Shown here: positions 32,955 to 40,348 of the stretch, piece by piece | How the letters are laid out: every line of letters begins with the position of its first letter | Position numbering within the stretch: position 1 is the first letter of the stretch | NCBI GenBank assembly: GCA_947627285.1 | Contig: CANQVL010000024.1 | Coordinates: forward strand, 1-40,348 | Reading direction: 5' to 3' | DNA: 40,348 bases | DNA from: an uncultured Oscillospiraceae bacterium | Lineage (GTDB): Bacteria; Bacillota; Clostridia; Oscillospirales; Oscillospiraceae | Notes under the pieces: generated by a model | Seen by the model: the letters and a program-made list of their open reading frames with translations, nothing else | Told to the model about the DNA's origin: nothing | The model's database searches: none | Made by a program: the position numbers and the translations under genes

Positions 32955-35372
32955 ATGGAAGAATTTGAACGTACACACCGAAACGCTGTGAGGGCGCTGG
33001 GGGCGGACTGCACCGTGCTTTTGCGCTCTGACGGCGCGTTTCCGCTGGACGCGCCCTGTGACGTCGCCCTGTATGGCAGCGGAGCGCGCCGAACGGTCCC
33101 CGGCGGCACCGGCTCCGGCGAGGTCAACACCCGCTTCAACGTGAGCGTGGAGCGCGGGCTGGAGGGCGCGGGCTTTCACGTCACCACAAAAAGCTGGCTC
33201 GCCGACTACGACAGGGCATACGCCGCCGCCCGGAAAAAATTCATCTCCCGCGTGAAGGCGGAGGCAAAAAACGCGGGGATCAACCCCATCTCCTACGCCA
33301 TGGGCGCTGTCATGCCCGAGCCTGAGTATTTTATTCCCCTCACCGGCGCCGGCGACACGGCGATATACGTGCTCTCCCGCATCTCCGGCGAGGGCTCCGA
33401 CCGCCGCCCCGTCCCCGGCGACATACTCCTCACCCGCACCGAGGCGCGGGACATAAACCTCCTTCAAAATAAGTACAGGCGCTTCCTGCTGGTCCTCAAC
33501 GTGGGAGGCCCCGTGGACCTGTCGCCGGTCCCCAATGTAAAAAATATCCTGCTCCTCTCCCAGCTGGGCTCCGTCACCGGCGAGGTCCTTGCCGACATAG
33601 TTCTGGGCAAGGCGACCCCCTCCGGCAAGCTCGCGGGCACCTGGGCGGCCTGGGATGACTACTGCAAGGAGGGCGATTTCGGCGGCGTTGACGACACCCG
33701 CTACCGCGAGGGCATTTACGTGGGCTACCGCTATTTTGAATCTGTGGGCAAAAAGCCCCTCTTCCCCTTCGGCTTCGGCCTCTCCTACACAAGCTTCAGG
33801 CTGAGCGATACGGCCGTCGATGTGGCGGGCGAAAAGGTCACCGTCTCCGCGACGGTGGAAAACACCGGCTCCCGCCCCGGAAGGGAGGTCCTACAGGTCT
33901 ACGTCTCCGTACCGGAAGGCAGGCTCGACCAGCCCGTAAAGGCCTTTGCCGCCTGGGAAAAGACGCGTCTTTTGGCGCCCGGCGAGAGCCAGCGCCTCAG
34001 CGCCTCCTTCTCCATGTCGGAGCTTGCGTCCTACGATGAGCGCCTTTCCGCCTGGGTCCTGGAGCCCGGTATGTACGTCGTCCGCGCCGGCACGAGCTCG
34101 GCTGACACCTCCCCCGCCGCCGTGCTGGGGCTCGACCGGGAGGTCATGGTGCTCAAGGCAAAAAAATGCTGCTCCGGCGCGGATTTTGAGGACTGGAGGC
34201 CCGAGTCTCCGAAAAAGCGGGAGATCCCCGCGAGCCTGCCCGTCATACGTCTTGACGCCGACAGGATCCCCCAAAAGACCGTTGAATATTTGCCGCACCT
34301 CACCTCCGACCCCTCAGCCGAGGAGCTTTCCGACGGGGAGCTGGCGTATATGGGAATAGGCTCCTTCGACCCGGACGGCGGGCTTAAAAGCGTCATAGGC
34401 TGTCAGGGCTCCACCGTCGCGGGCGCGGCGGGCGAGACGACATCAAAGCTCCGGGGTTTCCCCTCTCTCGTTATGGCAGACGGGCCGGCGGGCCTGAGGC
34501 TGACGCCCAGGTTCTACCGCGACGGCAAAACCGCCTACGGCGTGGGCGCAGGTATGCCCGCAAGCTTCCTCGATTACATACCGCCCGTGGGCAGGCTGGC
34601 GATTCGCCTCATGACCAAAAGACCGCCCAAGGGCGCTGTTATCCATGAGCAGTACGCCGTGTCGATACCCATCGGCTCCGCCCTCGCCCAGAGCTGGGAC
34701 AGGGAGCTTTTGGAGGCCTGCGGCGATTTGGTGGGAGACGAGATGGAGCGCTTCGGCGTCCACCTGTGGCTCGCCCCCGCCCTAAACCTGCACCGGGACA
34801 TCCGCTGCGGCAGGAACTTTGAATATTACTCCGAGGACCCGCTTTTGACAGGCCGTACCGCCGCCGCCATCACACGCGGCGTCCAAAAGCACGCCGGGCG
34901 CGCCGTCACGGTGAAGCACTTCGCCGCCAACAACCAGGAGACGAACCGCTACTTCTCCAACAGCCTCATAAGCGAGCGCGCCCTTAGGGAGATGTACCTT
35001 CGCGGCTTCGGGATATGCGTCCGCGAGGCGCGTCCCAAGGCGGTAATGACCTCCTACAACCTCATAAACGGCGTCCACACCTCGGAGAGCCGGGAGCTCA
35101 TCGAGGACATACTTCGCTGTGAGTTCGGCTTTGAGGGCGTGGTCATGACCGACTGGGTCATGGAGGGTCAGGAGAGCATGGGAACAAAGCACCCCTGCGC
35201 CCTCTCCCCCAACGTCGCCGCCGCGGGAGGGGACCTCTTTATGCCGGGGTGCCAATCGGACTACGACGCGCTTTTGAAGGCCATAGGCTCCGGCGCCGTC
35301 TCCCGCGAGCAGCTCCGCGCCAACGCCTCCAGGGTCATCTGGCTCATACGCGAACTTACCGGAATGGTCTGA
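32955..35372 (+). CDS. Glycoside hydrolase family 3 beta-glucosidase/xylosidase with swapped domain order
   Basis: 805 residues, no signal peptide, so cytoplasmic. The order is reversed relative to most GH3 enzymes: the alpha/beta sandwich domain comes first ('G-S-G-A-R-R-T-V-P-G-G-T-G-S-G-E-V-N' at about 36-53, catalytic acid/base E146 in SGEGSDR), then 'F-P-F-G-F-G-L-S-Y-T-S-F' near 270 with a fibronectin III-like domain (about 280-360), then the TIM barrel (about 455-805) with 'M-A-D-G-P-A-G-L-R', 'L-A-P-A-L-N-L-H-R', 'V-K-H-F-A-A-N-N-Q-E-T' and the nucleophile D733 in VMTDW. Ruminococcus albus and Butyrivibrio glucosidases share this layout. GAGGAGG precedes the ATG. It lies 53 bases after the SLH gene and may be co-transcribed. 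Confidence 0.94.
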   Translation: MEEFERTHRNAVRALGADCTVLLRSDGAFPLDAPCDVALYGSGARRTVPGGTGSGEVNTRFNVSVERGLEGAGFHVTTKSWLADYDRAYAAARKKFISRVKAEAKNAGINPISYAMGAVMPEPEYFIPLTGAGDTAIYVLSRISGEGSDRRPVPGDILLTRTEARDINLLQNKYRRFLLVLNVGGPVDLSPVPNVKNILLLSQLGSVTGEVLADIVLGKATPSGKLAGTWAAWDDYCKEGDFGGVDDTRYREGIYVGYRYFESVGKKPLFPFGFGLSYTSFRLSDTAVDVAGEKVTVSATVENTGSRPGREVLQVYVSVPEGRLDQPVKAFAAWEKTRLLAPGESQRLSASFSMSELASYDERLSAWVLEPGMYVVRAGTSSADTSPAAVLGLDREVMVLKAKKCCSGADFEDWRPESPKKREIPASLPVIRLDADRIPQKTVEYLPHLTSDPSAEELSDGELAYMGIGSFDPDGGLKSVIGCQGSTVAGAAGETTSKLRGFPSLVMADGPAGLRLTPRFYRDGKTAYGVGAGMPASFLDYIPPVGRLAIRLMTKRPPKGAVIHEQYAVSIPIGSALAQSWDRELLEACGDLVGDEMERFGVHLWLAPALNLHRDIRCGRNFEYYSEDPLLTGRTAAAITRGVQKHAGRAVTVKHFAANNQETNRYFSNSLISERALREMYLRGFGICVREARPKAVMTSYNLINGVHTSESRELIEDILRCEFGFEGVVMTDWVMEGQESMGTKHPCALSPNVAAAGGDLFMPGCQSDYDALLKAIGSGAVSREQLRANASRVIWLIRELTGMV

Positions 35373-35389
35373 TTTCGTTTTACGTTGGC

Positions 35390-35418
35390 ATTATACCACC
35401 GAGTTAAGTATTTGTCAA
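35390..35418 (-). promoter_or_regulatory. Consensus sigma-A promoter facing the 3' end of the GH3 gene (antisense)
   Basis: On the minus strand TTGACA (35413-35418) and TATAAT (35390-35395) both match consensus in all six positions with an ideal 17-base spacer. Transcription would start near 35383 and run into the GH3 coding sequence on the opposite strand. No credible minus-strand protein gene follows. The rest of 35373-35501 is A+T-rich and holds two direct AATATTGC-like copies near 35473-35489. Confidence 0.7.
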
Positions 35419-35501
35419 GCATTATTTTAGTAATTCTAAGTTTTCCGCAAGATTTACAATGTATTTTTACGTAATATTGCAAATATTGCGAAGTACAGGG
35501 T

Positions 35502-36113
35502 CTATTTTCCCCGGAAAAATTCGCCTATATTGGCGATTATTTCCATAAGCTTGAACCTTATCACATAGCCGCCGGAGTCGGCGGTTATGAGCTTAAAATC
35601 GTCCTCGGAAAGTCCGATGGCTGCGGCGGTGGCATCGTCCAGCTCGCCGCTGCCGCAGATGGGCGGAAAGACGACGCACCACCAGTTGTGGCCCTGGGCG
35701 GAGCCGATTTTCACCCGCAGGGAGAGGTATTCCCCCGCCGGAAGGGAGAAGGTGCCGTACTCGGTGGTGGGGAAGCTCTCGCGGCACAGCGTCGTCTCCA
35801 CGTTATAAGAAAAGCCTTGCGAGGCAAGGGTTTTCTCGGCGGCGGCGGTTATTTTCCCGGTGTTCTCACCGATTATCTCCCGCGCCCTTTCAGCGTCCGT
35901 GACGCCCGAAAGAAGCGGCTCCAGCTCCTCCAAAACCGCGTCCCGCACCCGCAGCTTCACCTCCTGGTCGGCGTCGGAATCGGAATTTGCCACCACATGG
36001 AGCCGCACAAGCTTGGCGGAGAGGGCTTTTGCCTCGTGATTTACACCAAAACCGCACAGAAACACGGCTAAAACGGCAAGAATTAACGCAATTTCAAACC
36101 TTTTGAGCTTCAT
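35502..36113 (-). CDS. spoIIR: Stage II sporulation protein R
   Basis: 203 residues. An N-terminal membrane segment (about 8-24) serves as a signal for export, and the family core 'L-V-R-L-H-V-V-A-N-S-D-S-D-A-D-Q-E-V-K-L-R-V-R-D-A-V-L' is unmistakable, with 'G-E-Y-L-S-L-R-V-K-I-G-S-A-Q-G-H-N-W-W-C-V-V-F-P-P' later. SpoIIR is made in the forespore, crosses into the intermembrane space and activates the protease SpoIIGA, which processes pro-sigma-E in the mother cell. The upstream promoter (36161-36190) resembles a sigma-F site, as expected. GCGAGG lies 5 bases before the ATG. The presence of this gene shows a sporulating lineage. Confidence 0.96.
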   Translation of the reverse strand: MKLKRFEIALILAVLAVFLCGFGVNHEAKALSAKLVRLHVVANSDSDADQEVKLRVRDAVLEELEPLLSGVTDAERAREIIGENTGKITAAAEKTLASQGFSYNVETTLCRESFPTTEYGTFSLPAGEYLSLRVKIGSAQGHNWWCVVFPPICGSGELDDATAAAIGLSEDDFKLITADSGGYVIRFKLMEIIANIGEFFRGK

Positions 36114-36133
36114 AAGTACCTCGCGAAAATAAT

Positions 36134-36176
36134 AAATCGGGCAATGACAGCGCGTGACACTATCATTGCCCGATTT
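36134..36176 (-). terminator. Terminator of ispE overlapping the spoIIR promoter
   Basis: A perfect 14-bp stem (36163-36176 with 36134-36147) around a 15-base loop, followed on the minus strand by a T/A-rich tail (TTATTATTTT). It lies 14 bases past the ispE stop codon. Confidence 0.8.
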
Positions 36177-36190
36177 GATTTAAGTTATAC
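36161..36190 (-). promoter_or_regulatory. Candidate sigma-F promoter for spoIIR
   Basis: On the minus strand GTATA (36186-36190) is followed after exactly 15 bases by GGCAATGATA (36161-36170). This fits the Bacillus sigma-F pattern GYATA - about 15-16 - GGNNANANTR at all but one fixed position. The -10 lies within the first arm of the ispE terminator stem, so a transcript started here would lack the complete hairpin. spoIIR is a known sigma-F target. Confidence 0.65.
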
Positions 36191-37075
36191 TTACCTTTTA
36201 AGCTTTTTTATGGGACAAACCGCGAAGGTTTTGCCGTAGGATGTGAGGTCAGCTTCGCGGGCGTCGGCGAGGGTGGGGAAAACTCCGAAGACGGCGGAGC
36301 CGGTTCCCGTCATTGTGACGAAAGCGGCGCCGGAGTCCAGGAGGGCACCTTCCACCCCCTCCACGACCCCCCTCTGGAGGGATGGAAGAGCCTCTTTGAA
36401 AACGTTTCCAAGGGGCCCTGGGACCCATTCGGACCCCATTTTAGCGTGGTCTGAAAGCAGGGCGTTCAAAAGGGCGTCGGTGTTGGTGGAATTGACGGAT
36501 CCCCTTTTGTCCAATTCGGCGAACAGCACCGGAGTTGAAACGGAGAAGTCGGGCTTTACTATGAGTATGCCGCAGTCGGGAATGGGCGGCAGGTCCGTCA
36601 AGACCTCTCCCCTGCCCTCGGCAAGCGCCGTGCCGCCGTAGAGACAAAAGGGCACGTCGGAGCCCAGGTCGAGGCACATACCGTAAAGCTCTCCGTCCGT
36701 AAGATCCGTCTTCAGAAGCGCGTCCATGGCGCGCAGGACGGCGGCGGCGTCGGAGCTCCCTCCGGCAAGGCCGGCTCTGTCGGGGATGCGCTTTGTTATG
36801 TAAATCTCCGCTCCCAGCTCGCCGGACAGTCCCGCGCGCTCAAGGAAAAGCTTTGCCGCCTTGCCCGCAAGGTTTTCGCAGTCAGTGGGCAGGTCCGGGA
36901 GGTCGGTCCTCACGCGTATCTCCGGTGTGTCCGTAATGGTTATGTTAACCTCATCGCACAGGTCCACGGACTGCATGACGGTCCTCAGGTCGTGGTAACC
37001 GTCACGCCGGCGGGCGAGAACGTCGAGTGAGAGGTTGAGCTTGGCAAACGCCCGCTCCTTCATGTGCCGCGTCAT
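36191..37075 (-). CDS. ispE: 4-diphosphocytidyl-2-C-methyl-D-erythritol kinase
   Basis: 294 residues, the normal length. It opens 'A-F-A-K-L-N-L-S-L-D-V', has 'R-R-D-G-Y-H-D-L-R-T-V-M-Q-S-V', the GHMP-kinase ATP loop 'I-P-D-R-A-G-L-A-G-G-S-S-D-A-A-A', and the late 'M-T-G-T-G-S-A-V-F-G' motif. It phosphorylates CDP-methylerythritol in the MEP pathway of isoprenoid synthesis. The ATG at 37075 overlaps the aminotransferase stop (ATGA); a second ATG at 37063 is possible. Being third in an Lrp-aminotransferase operon is unusual company for ispE. Confidence 0.96.
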   Translation of the reverse strand: MTRHMKERAFAKLNLSLDVLARRRDGYHDLRTVMQSVDLCDEVNITITDTPEIRVRTDLPDLPTDCENLAGKAAKLFLERAGLSGELGAEIYITKRIPDRAGLAGGSSDAAAVLRAMDALLKTDLTDGELYGMCLDLGSDVPFCLYGGTALAEGRGEVLTDLPPIPDCGILIVKPDFSVSTPVLFAELDKRGSVNSTNTDALLNALLSDHAKMGSEWVPGPLGNVFKEALPSLQRGVVEGVEGALLDSGAAFVTMTGTGSAVFGVFPTLADAREADLTSYGKTFAVCPIKKLKR

Positions 37076-38247
37076 TGATTTTTCAGCCTTTCAAGGAACG
37101 CCGCAAGGCGCGAGAGGGCCGTTTCTATGTTCTCCACGGAGGAGGCGTAGCAGATGCGGGCAAAGCCCTCTCCCCCCGCGCCGAACGCCGTACCGGGGAT
37201 TATCGCCACCTGCTCCTCCCGCAAAAAGCGGGTGCAGAACTCGTCGCTCGTGAGCCCGAAGCCGCCTATTTTCGGGAACATGTAAAACGCTCCCCTGGGC
37301 TCAAAGCACTCGATGCCAAGCCTTCTGAGGCCTGTGAGGAGAAGCTTCCGGCGCTTGTCGTAGCTTTCGCGCATTAGCTCGATGTCGCCGTCGCCGTTGT
37401 TCAGCGCCTCCACTGCGGCGTACTGGCTGGTGGTGGGGGCGGACATTATGCCGTACTGGTGGATCTTCAACATCTGCTTCAAAATGGGTGCGGGACCGCA
37501 GACGTAGCCCAGCCGCCAGCCGGTCATGGCGTAGGCCTTGGAAAAGCCGTTGACAAGAAGCGTGCGCTCGTAAAGCTCCGGTATATTGCAGGGTGAGACG
37601 TGGTGCTGACCGTAGGTGAGCTCGGCGTATATCTCGTCGGAGAGGACCATTATATTTGTGTCCCGCAGTACCTCGGCTATCGCCCGGAGGTCCTCAAGCT
37701 CCATTATCCCGCCGGTGGGGTTGTTGGGGTACGGGAGGACCAGGAGCTTTGTGCGGGGGGTGACGGCGGCGCGAAGCTCCTGGGGGGTGAGCCTAAATTC
37801 GTTTTCCGCCTTTGTCTCCACGTAGACGGGGACGCCGTGCGCCATGGTCACCAGCGGTCCGTAGCAGACGAAGCTGGGCACGGGGATTATCACCTCATCG
37901 CCGGGGTTCAGCATCGCCCTGACGCACAGGTCTATCGCCTCTGAGCCGCCGACGGTGACGAATATCTCGTTTGAGGGGTCGTAGCTTATGGAGAAGCGGC
38001 GTTTGAGATATTGGGATATGGCGGAGCGAAGGCGGCTGAGGCCGGCGTTGGAGGTGTACTTGGTGAAGCCCTGCTCCAGGGAGTAGACGCCCGCCTCCCG
38101 TATGTGCCAGGGGGTGGTGAAGTCGGGCTCCCCTATCCCCAGGGATATGGCGCCCTTCATTGTGTCAAGGATGTCGAAAAACTTGCGTATGCCGGAGGGT
38201 TGGAGGGCGCGGACGTTTTCGGACATCAGGGAATCGTAATCCATCAT
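37072..38247 (-). CDS. Class I/II PLP-dependent aminotransferase
   Basis: 391 residues. Fold-type I motifs are all present: 'S-L-G-I-G-E-P-D-F-T-T-P', 'Y-P-N-N-P-T-G-G' with N176, D204 in 'L-S-D-E-I-Y', the PLP-lysine K237 in 'N-G-F-S-K-A-Y-A-M-T-G-W-R-L-G-Y', and R366-type carboxylate-binding Arg in 'F-A-R-I-C-Y-A'. It belongs to the AspC/PatA-like subgroup that acts on aspartate, aromatic or N-acetyl-LL-diaminopimelate substrates; the exact one cannot be read. The start ATG overlaps the lrp stop (ATGA), so the regulator and enzyme are coupled, as is common for Lrp/AsnC-aminotransferase pairs. Confidence 0.94.
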   Translation of the reverse strand: MMDYDSLMSENVRALQPSGIRKFFDILDTMKGAISLGIGEPDFTTPWHIREAGVYSLEQGFTKYTSNAGLSRLRSAISQYLKRRFSISYDPSNEIFVTVGGSEAIDLCVRAMLNPGDEVIIPVPSFVCYGPLVTMAHGVPVYVETKAENEFRLTPQELRAAVTPRTKLLVLPYPNNPTGGIMELEDLRAIAEVLRDTNIMVLSDEIYAELTYGQHHVSPCNIPELYERTLLVNGFSKAYAMTGWRLGYVCGPAPILKQMLKIHQYGIMSAPTTSQYAAVEALNNGDGDIELMRESYDKRRKLLLTGLRRLGIECFEPRGAFYMFPKIGGFGLTSDEFCTRFLREEQVAIIPGTAFGAGGEGFARICYASSVENIETALSRLAAFLERLKNQ

Positions 38248-38723
38248 ACGAACAGCGACCGCTCCTCCTGCTCAGGCTCCACCAAGAAAGCCCTGTGCTT
38301 ATCCTTGTACCGCTTCATTATGAAGTGGGTGGCGGTGCTTGTCACGCCCTCGATGGGGGCGAGCTTTTCGGAGACGAAGCGGGAGACCTCTCTGAGGGAT
38401 TTGCCGGTGACGATGACGGAGAAGTCAAAGCTGCCGGACATGAGGTAGAGGCTCTCCACCTCCTCATATTGGTATATCCTGCGGGCGATGCGGTCATAGC
38501 CGTCGTCGCGCTGGGGGGTGATCTTAACCTCGATAAACGCCGTGACGCTCTCCTCGCTGGTCCTGTCCCAGTCCACGAGGGTGGTGTAGCCGTTGATTAT
38601 GTGCTCCTCCTCGCAGCGCCTGACGGTGTCGCGCACATACTGCTCGTCCTTCCCCGTCATCGCCGCTATCTGCGAGACAGTGTACCGGCTGTCCTCCTCC
38701 AGGAGCTTTAATATCTCATTCAT
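38244..38723 (-). CDS. Lrp/AsnC-family transcriptional regulator
   Basis: 159 residues. The N-terminal winged helix ('L-L-E-E-D-S-R-Y-T-V-S-Q-I-A-A-M-T-G', 'V-R-D-T-V-R-R-C-E-E-E-H-I-I-N-G-Y-T-T-L-V-D-W') and a C-terminal RAM domain ('A-F-I-E-V-K-I-T-P', 'Y-L-M-S-G-S-F-D-F-S-V-I-V-T-G') that binds amino acids. It probably senses an amino acid linked to the coupled aminotransferase and controls its own operon. GGAGGT lies 7 bases before the ATG, with a promoter further upstream. Confidence 0.95.
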   Translation of the reverse strand: MNEILKLLEEDSRYTVSQIAAMTGKDEQYVRDTVRRCEEEHIINGYTTLVDWDRTSEESVTAFIEVKITPQRDDGYDRIARRIYQYEEVESLYLMSGSFDFSVIVTGKSLREVSRFVSEKLAPIEGVTSTATHFIMKRYKDKHRAFLVEPEQEERSLFV

Positions 38724-38756
38724 GGTCGTACCTCCATAACGGTTTTACTTTAAGGC

Positions 38757-38785
38757 AGTATATCACAAACAAAAGGGTTTGGGAA
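38757..38785 (-). promoter_or_regulatory. Sigma-A promoter of the lrp-aminotransferase-ispE operon
   Basis: Minus strand TTCCCA (38780-38785), 17-base spacer, TATACT (38757-38762), 33 bases before the lrp start. No other promoter is evident before ispE. Confidence 0.65.
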
Positions 38786-38841
38786 TAGGGAGATGGGATA
38801 AAAAACACATTTTTCATCTCCGGCGCTTGTCAAGGGAACGA

Positions 38842-38878
38842 CAAAAACGGGAGCGAGCCGTCATGGGCTTGCTCCCGT
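38842..38878 (-). terminator. Intrinsic terminator of the DUF4143 ATPase gene
   Basis: A 13-bp stem with one G-T pair (38866-38878 with 38847-38859) and a short loop, followed on the minus strand by TTTTTG. It lies 19 bases past the ATPase stop codon. Confidence 0.9.
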
Positions 38879-38897
38879 ACATTATAATAATATAGAA

Positions 38898-40172
38898 TTA
38901 GAACAGCTCACACCGTTCCAGAAGGAAATCAAGAAGGTTACAGTGGAAAATCCCGTTGCCGTCGTAGTAGTTGTGGGAAATATCCAGGCGGATGACGGTT
39001 TTTTTGAAAAAGTCCTTTGTCAGAAGCAGGGGGCCGATCTCCGCGTCCGCCTTGTTTTCCGTATCCACGCGGAGGGCGGATTGAATATAGATCCGTTTAT
39101 CGGCGTCGTTGACCACAAAATCAATTTCCTTTTGCGCGTTTTGCCCATTTGAGCGGTCAGCCACCACGCCTATATCCACGCTGAAGCCTCGACGCAAAAG
39201 CTCATTGTAGATGATGTTTTCCATCAAATGTCCGGGGTCGTATTGCCTGTAATTCAGCCTGGCGTTTCGCAGTCCTGTGTCGGTATAATAATACTTACCG
39301 GGAAATTTGAAATAGGTTTTTCCTTTTACGTCGTATCTGCGCGCCTGAGAGATCAGGAATGAGTCCATGCTGTGCCGCACATAACTCGCAACCATCGTGG
39401 GATTGACCTTTTCGTTTTTCATGCTTGAAAGGGCATTAGCAATGTTGGTGGGATTCGTCAGAGAGCTGATTTGAGAAGCGAGAAAATCCAAAATGTCGCA
39501 AAGCAGGTCCTCCCGCTCGATCCCGTTCCGCTCCACTATGTCCTTTATATACAGCTCCCGGAAGAGGTTTGTGAGATACTCCTTTTTGTCCTTTTCATCC
39601 GTCAACGCGGTGACCCTGGGCAAGCCGCCGTATAGCATATACTGCTCCAACGCCTGCCGCTCGTCGCCGCCCACCGCGGAGTAATATTCCCTGAAGGACA
39701 GCGGATAGACATGGATCTGCGAAGCCCTGCCGCGAAATTCCGTGGCAATGTCGCTGGAAAGCCCCTTGAAATTGCTTCCGGTGACGTAGACATCCAGATT
39801 CTTATAGGCTTTCAGCTCGTTCAGCATATCGTAGACCGCGACCTCGATACCGCCGTTTTCCCGGTCGATCACCTTGCCGGTCAGCTGCACCTCGTCGATA
39901 AAAAGGTAAAACTGCTTTTTGCTGTCCGCCGTGACGATGGATTCCACGTATTCGCATAATACAATGGGATTCCGATACCTGTAATACCGGCGCTGGTCCA
40001 GCTCGATTTTGACGATTTGCTCCTCGCTTACGCCGTGCTCCAGAAGATATTGATAAAACAGGTCAAAAAGCAATACGGATTTCCCGCACCGCCGGATACC
40101 GGTGATGACCTTGATTTCCCCGTTCCACATATTGTGGACGATGCGATCCAGATAGAAATCTCTGCTTATCAT
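38898..40172 (-). CDS. AAA-family ATPase with C-terminal DUF4143
   Basis: 424 residues from the ATG at 40172, which has GAGGTG 6 bases upstream; the in-frame GTG at 40181 forms part of that site. Walker A GIRRCGKS (25-32) and Walker B 'F-Y-L-F-I-D-E-V-Q' (D93-E94), then sensor-like 'V-Y-V-T-G-S-N' and 'E-F-R-G-R-A', and a C-terminal nuclease-like DUF4143 region with 'Y-Y-Y-T-D-T-G-L-R-N-A-R-L' and 'Q-K-E-I-D-F-V-V'. This large family is widespread in gut anaerobes and archaea, often in variable regions; its role is unknown and links to toxin-antitoxin or defence functions are only suggested. Codon use is less G+C-rich than in neighbouring genes, consistent with transfer. Confidence 0.93.
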   Translation of the reverse strand: MISRDFYLDRIVHNMWNGEIKVITGIRRCGKSVLLFDLFYQYLLEHGVSEEQIVKIELDQRRYYRYRNPIVLCEYVESIVTADSKKQFYLFIDEVQLTGKVIDRENGGIEVAVYDMLNELKAYKNLDVYVTGSNFKGLSSDIATEFRGRASQIHVYPLSFREYYSAVGGDERQALEQYMLYGGLPRVTALTDEKDKKEYLTNLFRELYIKDIVERNGIEREDLLCDILDFLASQISSLTNPTNIANALSSMKNEKVNPTMVASYVRHSMDSFLISQARRYDVKGKTYFKFPGKYYYTDTGLRNARLNYRQYDPGHLMENIIYNELLRRGFSVDIGVVADRSNGQNAQKEIDFVVNDADKRIYIQSALRVDTENKADAEIGPLLLTKDFFKKTVIRLDISHNYYDGNGIFHCNLLDFLLERCELF

Positions 40173-40219
40173 GGCTTTCACCTCGAATTTACGTCGTGGG
40201 CGACGGTACTTTTATGTAC

Positions 40220-40248
40220 AGTATAGCAGATGGCTCGGAGAATATCAA
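40220..40248 (-). promoter_or_regulatory. Sigma-A promoter of the DUF4143 ATPase gene
   Basis: Minus strand TTGATA (40243-40248), 17-base spacer, TATACT (40220-40225), about 48 bases before the start codon. Confidence 0.75.
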
Positions 40249-40300
40249 GGACACGCGGAGAAGTTTTAAAAGGCTCAATCGCAAAGCGAGCTTCCACTTT

Positions 40301-40340
40301 GCAAAAGTAAGTTCCAGACCGGAGAGATTCGCAAAAGTAA
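40301..40340. repeat. Direct repeat of GCAAAAGTAA at the right edge
   Basis: GCAAAAGTAA occurs at 40301-40310 and 40331-40340, 30 bases apart, and a related ATCGCAAAGCGAG lies at 40279-40291. Multiple short terminal repeats of this kind are seen at the ends of IS21-like elements, but the window stops before any gene can confirm that. Confidence 0.45.
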
Positions 40341-40348
40341 CCGCCGAA

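Noticed and set aside
35261-35482. 73-codon minus-strand frame near the antisense promoter
   Set aside because: Its start lies upstream of the promoter and most of it is antisense to the GH3 3' end; no ribosome site or family motif.

Overview
The window looks like a chromosome segment of a spore-forming, Gram-positive, carbohydrate-degrading gut-type Clostridia, probably near Oscillospiraceae/Ruminococcaceae. The reasons are spoIIR, an SLH-domain protein, MEP-pathway ispE, lipoprotein (not periplasmic) binding proteins, a domain-swapped GH3 enzyme of the Ruminococcus/Butyrivibrio type, strong GGAGG ribosome sites, and genes that are mostly well above 55% G+C by eye. No rRNA, tRNA, CRISPR array or intact insertion sequence was seen.

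Layout. (1) 1-6309 is a pentose module: the start of a sugar ABC ATPase running off the left edge, a divergent AraC regulator fused to a GH39 glycosidase domain, an L-xylulose-kinase-like FGGY kinase translationally coupled to a UlaE-type L-ribulose/L-xylulose-5-phosphate 3-epimerase, and a second AraC regulator. (2) 6360-21047 is one leftward seven-gene operon. It encodes a 1874-residue surface protein made of nine near-identical plus two diverged carbohydrate-binding-like repeats with a C-terminal membrane anchor, two ABC sugar permeases, two lipoprotein GH127-type beta-L-arabinofuranosidase homologues, a lipoprotein sugar-binding protein and a third, cytoplasmic GH127 homologue. No ATPase is encoded with it. 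(3) 21313-28009 holds a MATE exporter, a two-component system with a BcrA-type ABC exporter preceded by TTTAC direct repeats, an MmcQ/YjbR-EVE-like fusion and a YitT membrane protein. (4) 28010-28623 has no protein gene and is packed with hairpins, including an RNA-like element with resemblance to IS200/IS605 ends. (5) 28624-31641 is a GlpA-like/FAD-NAD oxidoreductase/DUF1667 operon. (6) 31807-35372 holds an SLH protein and the permuted GH3 glucosidase/xylosidase. (7) 35502-38723 holds spoIIR with a sigma-F-like promoter embedded in the ispE terminator, then ispE, an aminotransferase and an Lrp regulator. (8) 38898-40172 is an AAA/DUF4143 ATPase, followed by repeat motifs at the right edge.

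How it fits together. The best candidate for an undescribed system is region 2. A membrane-anchored array of glycan-binding repeats would hold an arabinofuranosyl-rich polymer at the cell surface, two extracellular lipoprotein GH127 enzymes would trim it, the binding protein and permeases would import the products, and the cytosolic GH127 would finish them. The neighbouring module (1) could feed the released or related pentoses through L-xylulose/L-ribulose phosphates. The substrate is inferred from family membership only. The regulatory signals are read by eye against consensus and are untested.
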